A stretch of 64,000 nucleotides of DNA from Haematococcus lacustris (GCA_030144725.1 JASKMD010000031.1:8281823-8345822), one strand, 5' to 3'. Counted from the stretch's first letter, positions 1 to 10,261 are shown. Numbers and translations: made by a program. Notes: a model not told the origin generated them from the sequence alone.

Positions 1-3000
1 CCTCCCTCCCATCCTTACCCGCCTTCACCCCATCCCCCCTTACCACTCCCTTTTCACCCCTCCCCCTCCCCTTCTAGTGGGCTATCCCGGCCGCGCCAAG
101 GATTGATCCTGGCGCCAGCAAATGACTGTGGTACAGCACACACATCCTGCTGCTAGCGCAAACACACCTCAGGCCCCCCTTGGGCTCCCGCGCACCATCC
201 GCACACCTGCAGCCCCTACAATGCCATGCACCAGCCATCACCTCCCACCCTGCTCTTCAGCTGTGTTAGCTGTCTTCAGCTGTGTGAAGCCAAGTGCATG
301 TTTGTGCAAGTCCTGCGATGCGCACATAGCTCAATAGGGCCTCCACTTGAGGCTGGGCACTAGGGACCACTAGCGGGACTACTCAAAATGGTGTTATGGA
401 GCTGTGTGGAGGTATGTTCCCATGCACATGGCACATGCACATGGCATGGGCTGCCTTACCACCTAAACTATTGCCTGACCCCTGAGGGCTATAGTGCAGA
501 GTTGGCATGACATGCATGTACTAATCGTAAGCTGATGACAGCTCAAAAAGGGGGGATGTCGCACTTCTGTGCCACAGCAGGCTGCTGCTGCTGCTGCTGC
601 TGGGCCTTGGGTGGCTTGTCTCGCACCCTCTTGTAGCCCAGGCCAGGGTACTCCTTGCCCTTGGCTGGCAGAGCTGTCTGCTCTGGCCACCAGCACAGCT
701 CAAGCGGCCGCCACCTGCTCTCCCCAATCCGCTTCATGTTCCGCGCTGCAGTACAGTCCCTGTCCAGCCACCTGCCTGGCTGTGGTGCTGGCTTTGCTTT
801 AGCAGCCTTGCCCTTGCCCTCAATGGGCTGGCTGGGCTCAGCTGCCTGCTCAGCCTCAGTGCGCTTGCTGTGCTTGGCTGGCGGGGAAGTGCTGGGCCCA
901 GGCTCTGAGGTTGCAGGCTGTGTGGCTTCCTGGCTGCTGCATGGGTGCTGCGGGGGCTTGCGTGGGGCCACTACCAGTCACCACAACACCCCGCACTGGC
1001 TGCTCACGCTGTTGGCTACAGGCTGTGCGCAGCAGGGGGGCTTGGGGCTGCTGGGGGCTTCCAGTCTGGCTCCTGGCTCCTGGCTCGAACAGAACTGGCA
1101 CACACTGCTAGCAACTTGCTATCGCAAAAGCTGCCTCCAAAAACATTTCCCCTGCAGCCCAGCCCCTCCGGAGTCTGGGCTATGATAAACGCCTGCATGT
1201 GGTGGCTGTGCCCACAGGCACTCCCCAGCAGCCTGTGGCTCCCGGCCCGCCTAATTTGCTTCACTGGCAAACAGTGCTACAGTGTGCCTGGCTGCAGACA
1301 ACACCCCACCCTGCTGCTCCCGCAGACACCACTGCTGCTGCCCGTGTGGAGAAGTGGCACTCCTTGCGGCATCCTGAGCTCAGCATCTGCAGCCAACGCC
1401 TCCTTGCACACACCTCCTGGGACACACTTCCTGCCACAGCTCCTGCGACACCTCCTGGCTGGCTACCCCCTGTACCCATACCCCCTTCACTGTCCCTCAC
1501 CCACCACACTTGTCCCCCTAACCCATCCTTGTTGCACCAAGGTATAATCCTGCCACCACAATGCAAAATGCGTGTTTGTGCAGAGCTTGAGGGGCGCACA
1601 TAACTGAATGTGTGGGGGCAGGCCTAGTCTCTTCCGTCAATGTGCCCACCTTGCGTTGTTAACTGTCCAACTTCAGCCCACACACCACAGCAGCTGGTGT
1701 CCGCTGCCATCCTATTCAGCCCTGCCTGACTGCGGTGCACACAGTGCCTGGCTGCAAACTCAGCCCTACCCAGCTGCTGCTGCTGCTGACCCTGCTCTCT
1801 GTGTGTTTGTTGGCACTGCTTGTGGCATCCTGAGCTCAACAGTTGGAGTAGAGACTCACGTATGTGCAAGTAACTTTGCTCAAATGCGTCAGGGCTGATT
1901 CGTCAAATCGGAAAGCTGAGCGGCATTTGCAGCATTGAGAGCAGCCTGCAGGCTTAACAACAACGCGCACTGGTACGCTGCTCGAATATTGCCCGTTGCT
2001 GGTCGCAGTGCCAATGATGGCAGCGTGGCTATGTAGAGCTGATGCTGGGGGAGGGAGCAACGAAGGAAGCAACGAAACTGGATGGGAGCCAGTAGTAGCG
2101 CTAGGTTTAGCCAGGGTCAGAACGGGCTAGACCGAGACGTGTGTCTGCTTCTAGTGAGGTATGCGATACCAGACGCCCAGCCGTCCAATATTGCAGAGGT
2201 AGAGGTGGCGAGTACGCTTGCACGGCGTCGCCCCACACAAGTACCACCACACCTTCAGCAGCCGCAGTTAATTCTCAACACGAACGAGGGCTGAAAGGGT
2301 AGTAGGCAGCGGAAGGCGGGATGGTGAGGCAGTTGAAATGGTGCGACATGTTCAGCACTGCCATCGGGTTGTCGCCGCTGCCCTGTGGACTGGAAGGGGC
2401 TGGAATGGGCATGCTATGCTCGCTGTGTTGCAGCTCGACGCGTCCTGCCAGGGTGCTAATTGGACTGTCCTTACACGCTGATGCGTAGATGCCGTGCTTG
2501 GGTGAGTGTGGCGAGGGCAAGAGCGGGGCATCAGGATGCTCGGTTCAGAACTCGCAAGAGGCCACGGCAACCAGACTAGGTGAACCTTCACAACGACACA
2601 GCCCCGCCTGCAGCTCGTTGCCGCTGCCAGCGCCTTCTCCTGACTGCGTGGAGCCTGTGGACAGCAGCAAGCAGAAGCGCAAGCAGAAGCGCAAACATCT
2701 GCACGCTTTGAGCTGGCTGCCCAACGCTGCAAACAGCTGATGGCTTGCTTGGCGCCAATGTGGCGTGTTCTTGTTCTTTGTTGACACAGGTCGAGCACGC
2801 GACGCGCTGTAGTTGCCAGACATTCCCCTTAAGGAAACAGGTCGTAAGCTCGCGACGACGATGACGACAGCAGCGCGCGCCGGCGACTACGACAGCGCGC
2901 GCCGCCGACTACAACAGCGCACGCCGACGACGATGACAGCGCGCGCCGCCGACGACAGGTGTGCCACTAACGAAGCCAGATGCGGCGCTGCCGCCGACGT

Positions 3001-3060
3001 TGATGACAACTCTACTTGTAAAGATACTATTTACTTATAGTTAAAGGTGCGGCGCCGCTG
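1..3060 (+). repeat. Dispersed long repeat, copy A (left end outside window)
   Basis: This stretch recurs twice in the window. Bases 1-480 match about 11765-12260, and about 1250-2830 match about 12268-13990 in the same orientation. Parts return inverted at about 20800-23230. It is GC-rich, has many short non-conserved open frames, and ends in a GC-rich tandem stretch (2850-2960, units like gacagcgcgcgccg) followed by AT-rich DNA. Copy A has about 770 extra bases (481-1252) that copy B lacks; they contain the reverse-strand nuclease-like remnant. I see no gene that is conserved between all three copies, so it is probably non-autonomous. Confidence 0.8.
543..1110 (-). pseudogene. TnpB/Fanzor-like nuclease C-terminal remnant, copy 1
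   Basis: Read on the minus strand, the main open frame (543-971) has a basic, Pro/Ala-rich linker, then R-W-L-D-R-D-C-T-A-A-R-N-M about residue 85, then a conserved tail ending in a Gln run. The D-R-D-x-N-A-A-x-N-(I/M) signature is the last RuvC motif of TnpB/Fanzor nucleases; here Asn is replaced by Thr. Upstream, pieces that look like the same protein (around P-D-W-K-P-P and S-Q-Q-R-E-Q-P-V-R-G) lie in two other reverse frames between about 971 and 1090, so the copy is frameshifted. The rest of the nuclease is missing. The tail strongly recalls a repeat protein common in Haematococcus assemblies; that is memory, not a search. A second copy lies at 24922-25347. Confidence 0.55.
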
Positions 3061-3848
3061 CCGGGAGTCGTCGATAACGCTACTTGTTTTCGGTTATTCA
3101 TTGTTTAATCTATAGTTATTCGTTGATGAATAACAATAACCACATCACATTAGGAACACATTGCTATATTATACTTCTTGGTTGCTATATATGTGATGTA
3201 CCATAACTACTTATACTTATACCTACTGGTAGCATTGTTTTTGGTGTGATGAGTTATTTAATGCTTACTAGGATGAAAGAAGCTGGCTTACTTTATAGTT
3301 GTTGAGTTGATGTATCTAATAGGATGTCAACAAATAAGAACATCTTTGCACCACATTGCTATATAAACCATCGTTAGCTGACAGTATCAAGGCTCCTTCA
3401 TGAAGTAAGCTGCAGTGAATGTACACAATCGATAGTGATGATGGCCGAGAGTCAGCATATGTTTTGCATTATTATAGCATTCAGTGCAATAGTAAGCCAG
3501 TGGTACTAAAACAATGCAGAGTGATGCATAACATGTATGCCTATGTGAAAGGAATTGATCCACTCCTTCATTGTGTGTGTCATGTCGTGTAGGCCAGCTA
3601 CATTGTTGTCAACTGCTTGTCTTGTACTGAAGAATGATGCACCTGCCACAGCTGCCAGCTTTAGTCCATGTGTGACATGTGTTCAGGGTGTTGAAAGGCA
3701 CGTCAAGGTTTGAAGGCAACCTTGGGAGCTCTCTAATGCGAACACCTCAGGTGAGACCAGCACCCCCACATTGGCACTCTGCATAAGGAGTCGCACCCAC
3801 TCACAACATGGAACGTGCTGGGTCACAATGTGGGTGTAGCTGGGCCAC
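3061..3848. other. AT-rich stretch without recognisable gene
   Basis: Base composition drops sharply to AT-rich from about 3040 to 3660, then returns to GC-rich. No long open frame, RNA gene or protein similarity was seen. By position it corresponds to the AT-rich tails that follow the other two copies of the long repeat (14400-15840 and 20400-20760), but I could not align it to them base by base. Confidence 0.5.
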
Positions 3849-4304
3849 TTGCTGCAGGGCTCTGTGCATGCGTCGGGGCGAAGACACGATGAGCCTTGCA
3901 AGAAGCGACCAGCATTGACAACAACTACGGGGCAACCCTTGAATGCAGCCACTGCTGCCCAGCCCACGACCAGGCAATACGGCCCAGCCTCGAGGCACAA
4001 ACCCACTGAACCCCTGGTGCCCCGCAATCTCGCTGGCTGCTACCCTTCTACGACAGTGCCAGCAGCGTCATTAGTGCCACCACCTCCCAAACCCACAAGC
4101 CAGACACACCGAGCTGTGTCCACAGTGACCAAAGGTATGCCCCTGCAACCCACCCCCTTGCATCAGCTGGCTGACTGTCGTTGGAGGTCTGGCGGGTGGA
4201 ATGTTAAAAGCAGAACCCGGCCTGTCTGTGGCTGGGCAGCGCGGCATAGGGGAGAGCCAGCTGGCATCTGCATGCATCCAATGGCCCTCAGGGTGCAAGC
4301 TTAG
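3849..4304 (+). CDS. Pro-rich module, copy 1 (unknown family)
   Basis: Open frame of 151 codons, recognised only because its central part recurs at 16136-16651. Shared residues include the Pro run before P-T-S-Q, then V-T-x-G-M-P-L-Q-P and L-H-Q-L-A. In both copies a GGTATGCC-type sequence follows the V-T codons, which could be a splice donor, so the true exon may end near 4130. It is the first member of the module set that continues at 4834. No known domain. The first ATG is not supported by anything beyond the open frame. Confidence 0.35.
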   Translation: MLQGSVHASGRRHDEPCKKRPALTTTTGQPLNAATAAQPTTRQYGPASRHKPTEPLVPRNLAGCYPSTTVPAASLVPPPPKPTSQTHRAVSTVTKGMPLQPTPLHQLADCRWRSGGWNVKSRTRPVCGWAARHRGEPAGICMHPMALRVQA

Positions 4305-4833
4305 GAGGCTGAGTTGAGGCTGAGGCTAGGCCCTTGGCCATCCCTGCCTGCTGCTGCCCAAGCCCCTTCTGCCTGTGGGACAAATGCAGGACCTATTGAG
4401 CCTACATGCCACCTTGAGTTTTGTTTCACTTGTGCATGACAGCCATCAGGCTGCAGACACAACAAAGCCTTCACATTAGACCTGACACATGCCTTGCACA
4501 GTAGATGCGTTGCCTTCATCCTAGTGGCCTCCTACCGAGCTTGTGATCGCCACTGTTGTTGTGCCTGTGGTGCGCAGTGCCGATCGGAGCAGTACCACAG
4601 CCAGCCGCACGTACCACCCAAGGCCAGACTGGCTGCAGTGTGCGACCCACAGCTGGTGCCAAGAACAGCAAGCGCACAGGGTCAAGGACTGGAGGTGAGG
4701 TAGACCTTGGTGTGCTGCTGGCCCAGACCAGCCACCAGGACACACAGTGGCTGCCACAAGGTAGTACTTTTGACCATGAAAGAATGAAATATCATGAGAT
4801 ATCATATAGTAAAACAAGAATGAATGGGACACA

Positions 4834-5475
4834 ATGATGATGAGCCGTCATATTGCCAAAACACTGACTGAACCGTTTGCAGTGCTACATGCAGTGCATG
4901 GCCAAGTTCCCATGGACCGCGGTGTGGCAGGACCCTCGCCTGCTCCTGGCCCAGCAGCGGGACCTGGCTGCGTATCTGGTGCAGCCCGGGTCGAGGCGGT
5001 TAGGAATGGAGTTGACCTGTTGCCAAATGTTTCGTGGGGCAGGTATCTACTCAAGAGCAACGTCCCTGACAATGGGCAAACGAGCGGTACTGATACTAGG
5101 TGCTTTGAATTACTCTACAAGCCAATTGCCCAAGACTTAGGGCTAGACCTGAAGGCGGGAGTCGGTGTCGACATTCGTGTGACACTGGCACTGGAGGAGC
5201 CAAGCGAGGACCCCACCAAGCATGCTGACCTAGCCTGTGGTGGCCTGCAGCTACTCTGCGTAGCCAAGCCGAACAGCAAGGAGACTAAGTGGCGGTTCAA
5301 CACCGCGCACATGAAGAAGAAGGTCAGAGACTGGGTGAAAAGCGTTGGCGCACAGCTGACTGGGCGTTTCAAGGCTATGCCAAAGCAGGGTGGGCCGCAT
5401 CTGCTGGTGCTGGAGGTGCGGCCCCTGCCCAAGGCTGCAACACAGGCTGTTTGTGCCACCTCAGGTCAGAGCTAA
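4834..5475 (+). CDS. LTGR module, copy 1 (unknown family)
   Basis: Open frame of 213 codons. The conserved part runs from about codon 90 to 205. It starts with an alternating hydrophobic stretch (V-D-I-R-V-T-L-A-L), continues to W-V-K-S-V-G-A-Q-L-T-G-R-F-K, and ends L-L-V-L-E-V-R-P-L-P. The same pattern W-V-(K/R)-x2-G-x2-L-T-G-R followed by L-V-L-E-V-R-P-L occurs at 7053-7706 and 18778-19365. Each copy ends at a conserved donor-like CAGGTCAG (here 5463-5470), so the module is probably one exon. It may be a small beta-rich domain, but I do not recognise a family. Neighbours are the Pro-rich module upstream and the NLS-like module downstream. Confidence 0.5.
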   Translation: MMMSRHIAKTLTEPFAVLHAVHGQVPMDRGVAGPSPAPGPAAGPGCVSGAARVEAVRNGVDLLPNVSWGRYLLKSNVPDNGQTSGTDTRCFELLYKPIAQDLGLDLKAGVGVDIRVTLALEEPSEDPTKHADLACGGLQLLCVAKPNSKETKWRFNTAHMKKKVRDWVKSVGAQLTGRFKAMPKQGGPHLLVLEVRPLPKAATQAVCATSGQS

Positions 5476-5867
5476 CTGCCGGGGCGGGAGGGCATGTGGG
5501 CATTACTACCATGTGCGATAGGGCTTGCATCACTTCATGGTTTGCTTGTCAAGCCTGTCTCATGCATCAAGCTGGACTGTAGTATGTATACGGCAGGGGT
5601 GGGGCTTGATACACACCAGGGGCAGGTTGCTGCAAAGGAGCCATGCAGTCATTGCCTGTAGATGTGGCTATTGGAGAGGGCAAGCCTGGTGCACTACTGC
5701 CTAGCAAGGGCAGTGCAAGAAGATTGGTGCAACCAGGCCACACATGTACTCCTTGCCACATGGTTGCCACTGCGGTTGTGAGTGTGCAGCTACACTGCAT
5801 GACAGCCATGTCTCCTGATCACCTTGTGTCTTGACCTGGCTGTCAGCTCTGCCCTTACCTTCACAAC

Positions 5868-5871
<4 letters not shown>

Positions 5872-5915
<44 letters not shown>

Positions 5916-5917
5916 AT
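5872..5917. repeat. CTG trinucleotide microsatellite
   Basis: About 14 tandem CTG units, one of many in the window. It lies between two modules, probably in an intron. Confidence 0.9.
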
Positions 5918-6120
5918 TGCAGGCCCTAATGGGACCAGCCGTGATGGGGCAGGGCCATCTCAGCCCACTGCTGCACCAGCCCCTGCTGCCGGTGAGACAA
6001 GTCATGCAGCGCAGCCATCAGGCTGCGGTCACCTCTGTATTGTACGGCTGTATTGTCCGGATTGCTGTAACCTGCTGCTGCAGCCGACCCCAATGCTTGG
6101 CTGAGCTTCTAGCCTGATAC

Positions 6121-6351
6121 ATGATTGCAGGGGCCCGTTACTGCGGAACTACTCACAAACGCAAGGCAGCAGAAGCCCAGTTAGGCCAGCGCCTTGAGGC
6201 AGGGCAGGCAGTAGCTGCAGCAGCTATCAAGAAACGTCGGACTGTTGAGCCAAGTGTGGCAGCTGGTGTGGCACCGCCAGGTGAGCTGCCTGAGTCTGTA
6301 TCTGGGCTGAGTGGTCGCGAGGCAGGCTCATGGACAACAACCATGACATGA
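6121..6351 (+). CDS. Bipartite-NLS-like module, copy 1
   Basis: A short open frame with K-R-K-A-A-E-A, an Ala-rich spacer containing E-A-G-Q-A, then K-K-R-R. The same arrangement occurs at about 8356-8445 (K-R-K-A-A-D-A ... E-A-G-Q-A ... V-K-R-R), followed in both by V-A-(G)-V-A-(P/Q)-P-G-E-L-P. Two basic clusters with a spacer look like a bipartite nuclear localisation signal, although the spacer is longer than the classical 10-12 residues. That suggests the LTGR-module protein acts in the nucleus, which is inference. The exon is probably bounded by the CAG at about 6130 and a GGTGAGC donor near 6280. Confidence 0.35.
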   Translation: MIAGARYCGTTHKRKAAEAQLGQRLEAGQAVAAAAIKKRRTVEPSVAAGVAPPGELPESVSGLSGREAGSWTTTMT

Positions 6352-6539
6352 TCGTGCCAGTCAGCCTTACCACTTCAGCAGCTGACCCCGGTCCCTGTTG
6401 CTGCTGCATGAGGTTGTCCACACCTTGCCTCAACCCTTGCCAACTCTGAGGCACACGACACTGCCTATGACTAGGTCTGCCCTGCCTGCCCTCACCACCC
6501 TGCACGACCAACAGGCCAGGGCTTATCACCCTCAGCTGC

Positions 6540-6790
6540 ACCTCATCCTTGCTTAGTGCCACAGCCACTGTTGGCTGCACTGCCTGCAGGTGGTGCCGCT
6601 GCTGCTGCTGGCCTGGGCACTGCTGAGGAGGGAGGGCCAGGACCATCCCAGCCTGCTGCAGGCATGGCGGGTGCCCCTGATGAGGGTGACCCAGACGTGT
6701 CCCAGCCTGCTGCTGCCCCAGCCCATGCTGGTGAGGCAGCTGAAGCCCCTCTGCACAGCACTGCCACCTGCAAGCAGCCAGCCTCGACTG
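6540..6790 (+). repeat. Segmental duplicate 1a (partner 9040-9290)
   Basis: About 250 bases, from the sequence before cactgcctgcaggtggtgcc to the end of cactgccacctgc, match 9040-9290 with few differences, in direct orientation 2.5 kb apart. Both copies have an acceptor-like CTGCAG and a donor-like GGTGAGG, so the duplicated unit contains an exon-like piece ending in P-A-A-A-P-A-H-A. Confidence 0.8.
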
Positions 6791-6861
6791 CCTTCACTGA
6801 AGCAATGTGCATTCCATTGCACTCACATCTCACCACACCAATAACAGTTGTTGACTGCCAT

Positions 6862-7190
6862 GTCCTCCGCCTGAGCTGCCTGGCGCAAGCGGTGAGTCAC
6901 CGACCTGCCAGCACAATGCACACCTGCTGCCAGAGGCTAGCTACCCGTACCTACACATGAACACTCCTAGGGCAGTGTGATGGTGGCAGTGTGATGATAG
7001 CAGTGTGGTGTGGCAGTGTGATGGTGGCAGAGTGGTGGTGGCAGTGTGAGTAGTGATAAGCAGTACCTCCCATCCTTTGCTTCTGCTCTGTATGACTGCA
7101 ACATTGCATGCAGCTCATGACCCCGGCCCCATGCCAGCTGAGCTGCCGGTGAAGGATGTGCCATCGGGGCATTCAGCCTTACCTCGGACC
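6862..7190 (+). repeat. Segmental duplicate 2a (partner 9905-10215)
   Basis: Starts in the last codons of the Cys-rich LAQA module (C-L-A-Q-A followed by GTGAGTCAC), passes through a minisatellite (6970-7050, units like ggcagtgtgatggt), and ends shortly after gatgtgccat. It matches 9905-10215 closely. Together with duplicate 1 it shows that a multi-kilobase block was tandemly duplicated before module content diverged. Confidence 0.8.
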
Positions 7191-7706
7191 TCAAGACTTG
7201 GATTACCAGCTGCTGCAGTTGTAGCCACAGCCCGGCCGGAGGCAGACCCGCCGGCCCACACTGACAGCTGGACTCAGCTGAATGGCTTTACTGACAGGAG
7301 CTTGGAGTACCTGCCAAAGCCCCTGGCACTGCAGTTTCAGCTGGACCAGGGTGGGGTGGACACAGTCGAGCTCCTGGTGGTCTTGGCGCAATCCTCCGGC
7401 AGCATTGTCCCTGGCTGCCCGCAGCTGCCATTTGATGCGACCCGTCGACCCAATGGCAGGTGGTCGCTGAAGGCACGGCACCCCCAAAGCATGAGAATCC
7501 CTACCTGGGTGAAGAGGCGCGGTTTATCTCTGACTGGCCGCTGCAAGGCACAGCGCGCTGAGCGAGGCCAAGCCAAGGAGCGGCTGCTTGTGCTGGAGGT
7601 GCGGCCCCTCACTGAGGCTGCAGCGAGTGTTGGCCAGGCCACCCCAGGTCAGTCTGGTGTGCCCAGAGGTGTGTATGAGTTTGAACGGTCCGGCCTCTTG
7701 TCGTGA
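7053..7706 (+). CDS. LTGR module, copy 2 (unknown family)
   Basis: Open frame of 217 codons. The conserved part starts near codon 80 (L-A-L-Q-F-Q-L) and includes W-V-K-R-R-G-L-S-L-T-G-R-C-K and L-L-V-L-E-V-R-P-L. The conserved donor-like CAGGTCAG is at 7645-7652. The N-terminal 30 codons overlap the duplicated intron-like segment, so the true exon probably begins near 7145-7215. Between the two landmarks the sequence differs strongly from copies 1 and 3, so the copies are old, or selected for diversity. Confidence 0.5.
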   Translation: MISSTSHPLLLLCMTATLHAAHDPGPMPAELPVKDVPSGHSALPRTSRLGLPAAAVVATARPEADPPAHTDSWTQLNGFTDRSLEYLPKPLALQFQLDQGGVDTVELLVVLAQSSGSIVPGCPQLPFDATRRPNGRWSLKARHPQSMRIPTWVKRRGLSLTGRCKAQRAERGQAKERLLVLEVRPLTEAAASVGQATPGQSGVPRGVYEFERSGLLS

Positions 7707-7907
7707 GTGTGGAGCTGCACTAGATGCCAGAGTCCTCCTTGAGCAGCCGCCTGAACGGTCAGCGTAGCCCCTTGTTCTGTGGCACAGCTGCTGGTGCTGC
7801 TGGAGGGGGGCAGGGCTATCCCAGCCTACTGTTGCACCAGCCTCTGCTGCTGGTGAGACAGCTAAGGGTCCCACCACCTCCCAGGTACTGACCATGGGCA
7901 GGATGCT

Positions 7908-8777
7908 TTGCCTGCAGGTGAGCCAGCTGGGGCTTTGGGCACCTCAGGGGCTGGAGGCAGGCTCTTCGTGGCTGATGCCATGGCACCACCCATTCAGGTG
8001 GGTGTGAGGCACAGCCCACTCAGCTGCGTGCACACGGTAGCTGCAGTCAGTGCTGGTATCACCCTCTGGTGGCTGTGCCCACAGGCATTGGGGTCTGGAG
8101 CAGTGCTGATCAGCACTCTCGCTGCAGCTGGACCTGCAGCCCACCCTGCCCCGCCGCTCAGCAACATGGGCTCGCAGGGACAGCAGCGGCCAGGAGCGCT
8201 GCAGGTTGCCGCATACGGGCATGTCGCAGCGGGCGCCACAAAGGCCACCACCCCTCCTGATGGTGCCTCACATTCGCTCTGTGACCGTCAGCCTGGTCAG
8301 AACTGGTACAGGACTGGTCAGAACTGGTACAGGACTGGTCGCTACAGGACTGGTCAGAAGCGCAAGGCAGCGGATGCCAAGCCAGGCCCGATCCCTGAGG
8401 CAGGACAGGCAGCAGCAGCAGCAGCATTAGCTGTCAAAAGACGTCATGGCAGTGGGCCTCATGAGCATAACTTAGTCGCTGGTGTGGCACAGCCAGGTGA
8501 GCTGCCTGGCCCTGGCCCTGACCCTGGCCCTGACCCTGGCCCTGACTCTGGCCCTGACCCTGACTCTGACTCTGGCCCTGGCCCTGCCTGGCCTTGGGCT
8601 GCATGGCTGCACCTTTACCTTGTCTTGACCCTTGCACTCCTTGCACTGCTTGCGACTAGGTCTGCCCTGCCTGCCCTCCCCACCCTGCCTGCAGCACCAG
8701 CCCAGGGACGTGAGAGGATGGAGGTGGCAACAGCAGCCCTCCTTGAGTCACCGGCCCCTGCTGGTCAGTCCCCGTAA
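7908..8777 (+). CDS. Open frame with NLS-like module, copy 2, and minisatellites
   Basis: A 289-codon open frame that probably joins several exons and introns. Bases 7918-8030 (G-T-S-G-A-G-G-R-L ... M-A-P-P-I-Q-V-G-V-R-H) recur at about 24070-24190. Then comes a 21-bp minisatellite (8294-8361), the K-R-K ... K-R-R NLS-like module (about 8356-8445), and a Gly-Pro-Asp/Ser coding minisatellite (8509-8587). The frame ends in a hydrophobic stretch that is probably not coding. No known domain. Confidence 0.3.
   Translation: MPAGEPAGALGTSGAGGRLFVADAMAPPIQVGVRHSPLSCVHTVAAVSAGITLWWLCPQALGSGAVLISTLAAAGPAAHPAPPLSNMGSQGQQRPGALQVAAYGHVAAGATKATTPPDGASHSLCDRQPGQNWYRTGQNWYRTGRYRTGQKRKAADAKPGPIPEAGQAAAAAALAVKRRHGSGPHEHNLVAGVAQPGELPGPGPDPGPDPGPDSGPDPDSDSGPGPAWPWAAWLHLYLVLTLALLALLATRSALPALPTLPAAPAQGRERMEVATAALLESPAPAGQSP
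8294..8361 (+). repeat. 21-bp minisatellite
   Basis: About three tandem units of ggtcagaactggtacaggac(t), the last partly diverged. Each unit contains a GGTCAG donor-like hexamer. The length is a multiple of three, so the frame of the surrounding exon-like module is kept. Confidence 0.85.
8509..8587 (+). repeat. CCTGGCCCTGAC minisatellite
   Basis: Six to seven imperfect 12-base units alternating ctggccctgacc and ctgactctgacc. In the open frame above they encode G-P-D-P repeats. Confidence 0.85.
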
Positions 8778-9039
8778 CCTCATGACAGGACCCTGTGGCC
8801 CAGTGGGCTGAGTGTAGCTGGCTGGCTGGTGCAGTCAGGCGCGCTGTCTCGCCTGCCTGATCTGCCTGCCTCACCTCACCTGCCTCACCTGCCTGTTGCC
8901 CATGACGGGCAGCTACGACAGAGAAGAGTGGTTGGTCTGGGGTGTGAGGGTTTGCATGCAGGCCTGGCACACACCTATGCGCCCATGCATGCTGGTGCTG
9001 CCAAATGGTTATGCTGGCTGTGGCTAAGGCTGCTTATCA

Positions 9040-9290
9040 CCCTCAGCTGCACCTCATGCTTGCTTAGTGCCACAGCCACTGTTGAGTGCACTGCCTGCAG
9101 GTGGTGCCGCTGCTGCTGGTGGCCTGGGCACTGCTGAGGAGGGAGGGCCAGGGCCATCCCAGCCTGCTGCAGGCATGGCGGGTGCCCCTGATGAGGGTGA
9201 CCCAGAGGTGCCCCAGCCTGCTGCTGCCCCAGCCCATGCTGGTGAGGCAGCTGAAGCCCCTCTGCACAGCACTGCCACCTGCCAGACCGC
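9040..9290 (+). repeat. Segmental duplicate 1b
   Basis: Direct partner of 6540-6790. Differences include a ctgctggtg versus ctgctgctg change and ccagaggtgccc versus ccagacgtgtcc. Confidence 0.8.
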
Positions 9291-9659
9291 TGAGCTGGTG
9301 TGTAGCCAAGCAATTGTTGTGTGTGCCTGAATGCTCGACTGAAGTGTTGCCAAGCAATTGTTGAATGCCATGTCCAGGGCAGCCAGGCGGTCACACCCTT
9401 GAGGACTGGCTTGTCCGCCTCACCCGCATGTGAAGTCTCTTGACACCATGCAGCAAGGCAGCCTGTAACATGTGCTCGGGTGGGCTTGGTGCACTTGTGC
9501 AGGGCTGGATCCTGGCAGTGGACAGGACGTCATTAACTTGACCCAGGAGGGGCCAGGTGGGTCCAGCATCACAGCAACTGGTGGCAGAGCTGCCACAGTG
9601 CTCAGCAAGGACACGGCACTGCCTTTGACTAGGTCTACCTGCCCTCCACAGCTGTCTTC

Positions 9660-9932
9660 GGACTGACCCTCCATGTCACCCTGTTGATGCCATGTGGTCT
9701 CAATGCCATCCCACTGCTCCCTAGCGCAGTGCTTGCATCAGCTCTCACCCCTGTACTCAAATGCACCTGACAGCATTGCAATGCCCACCAGCACCTGCAG
9801 TGGCTGGCTGACCCTGCAGCTGCCCCTCTCCCCTGCCTGCAGCTGCATACCAGGGCACTGAGGCAATGCAGCTGCTACCTAGAGCTGTTGTGCCGGCACC
9901 TGCACGCCCGCCTGAGCTGCCTGGCGCAAGCG
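9660..9932 (+). pseudogene. Cys-rich LAQA module, copy 1 (broken)
   Basis: Matches 18118-18400. The shared reading starts L-T-L-H-V-T-L-L, continues P-L-L ... L-A-S-A-L-T-P, then H-L-Q-W-L-A-D-P-A-A-A-P-L-P-C-L-Q-L, then a Cys-rich part C-S-C-Y-L-E-L-L-C-R-H-L-H, and ends L-S-C-L-A-Q-A at a GTGAGT donor (9931-9936). This copy carries an in-frame TGA at about codon 35 (9770-9772) where the other copy is open, so it is probably dead. A third, truncated piece of the same end lies at 6868-6890. Function unknown. Confidence 0.45.
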
Positions 9933-10215
9933 GTGAGTCACCGACCTGCCAGCACAATGCACACCTGCTGCCAGAGGCTAGCTACCCGTACCTACACATG
10001 AACACTCCTAGGGCAGTGTGATGGTGGCAGTGTGATGATGGCAGTGTGGTGTGGCAGTGTGATGGTGGCAGTGTGAGTAGTGATAAGCAGTACCTCCCAT
10101 CTTTTGCTTCTGCTCTGTATGACTGCAACATTGCATGCAGCTCATGACCCCGACCCCATGCTAGCTGAGCTGCCTGGTGAAGGATGTGCCATTGGGTCAT
10201 TCAGCCTTACCTCGG
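9905..10215 (+). repeat. Segmental duplicate 2b
   Basis: Direct partner of 6862-7190. It includes the end of the LAQA module, the ggcagtgtgatggt minisatellite (10015-10075) and the atttgcttctgctctgtatg segment (with cttttgcttc here). Confidence 0.8.
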
Positions 10216-10261
10216 ACCTCACGATCTTATCTGGCTTACCTGCACCTGACTGTTGCTGTTT

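Noticed and set aside
655..1185. 176-codon plus-strand frame
   Set aside because: It is the antisense of the nuclease remnant and has no conserved feature of its own.
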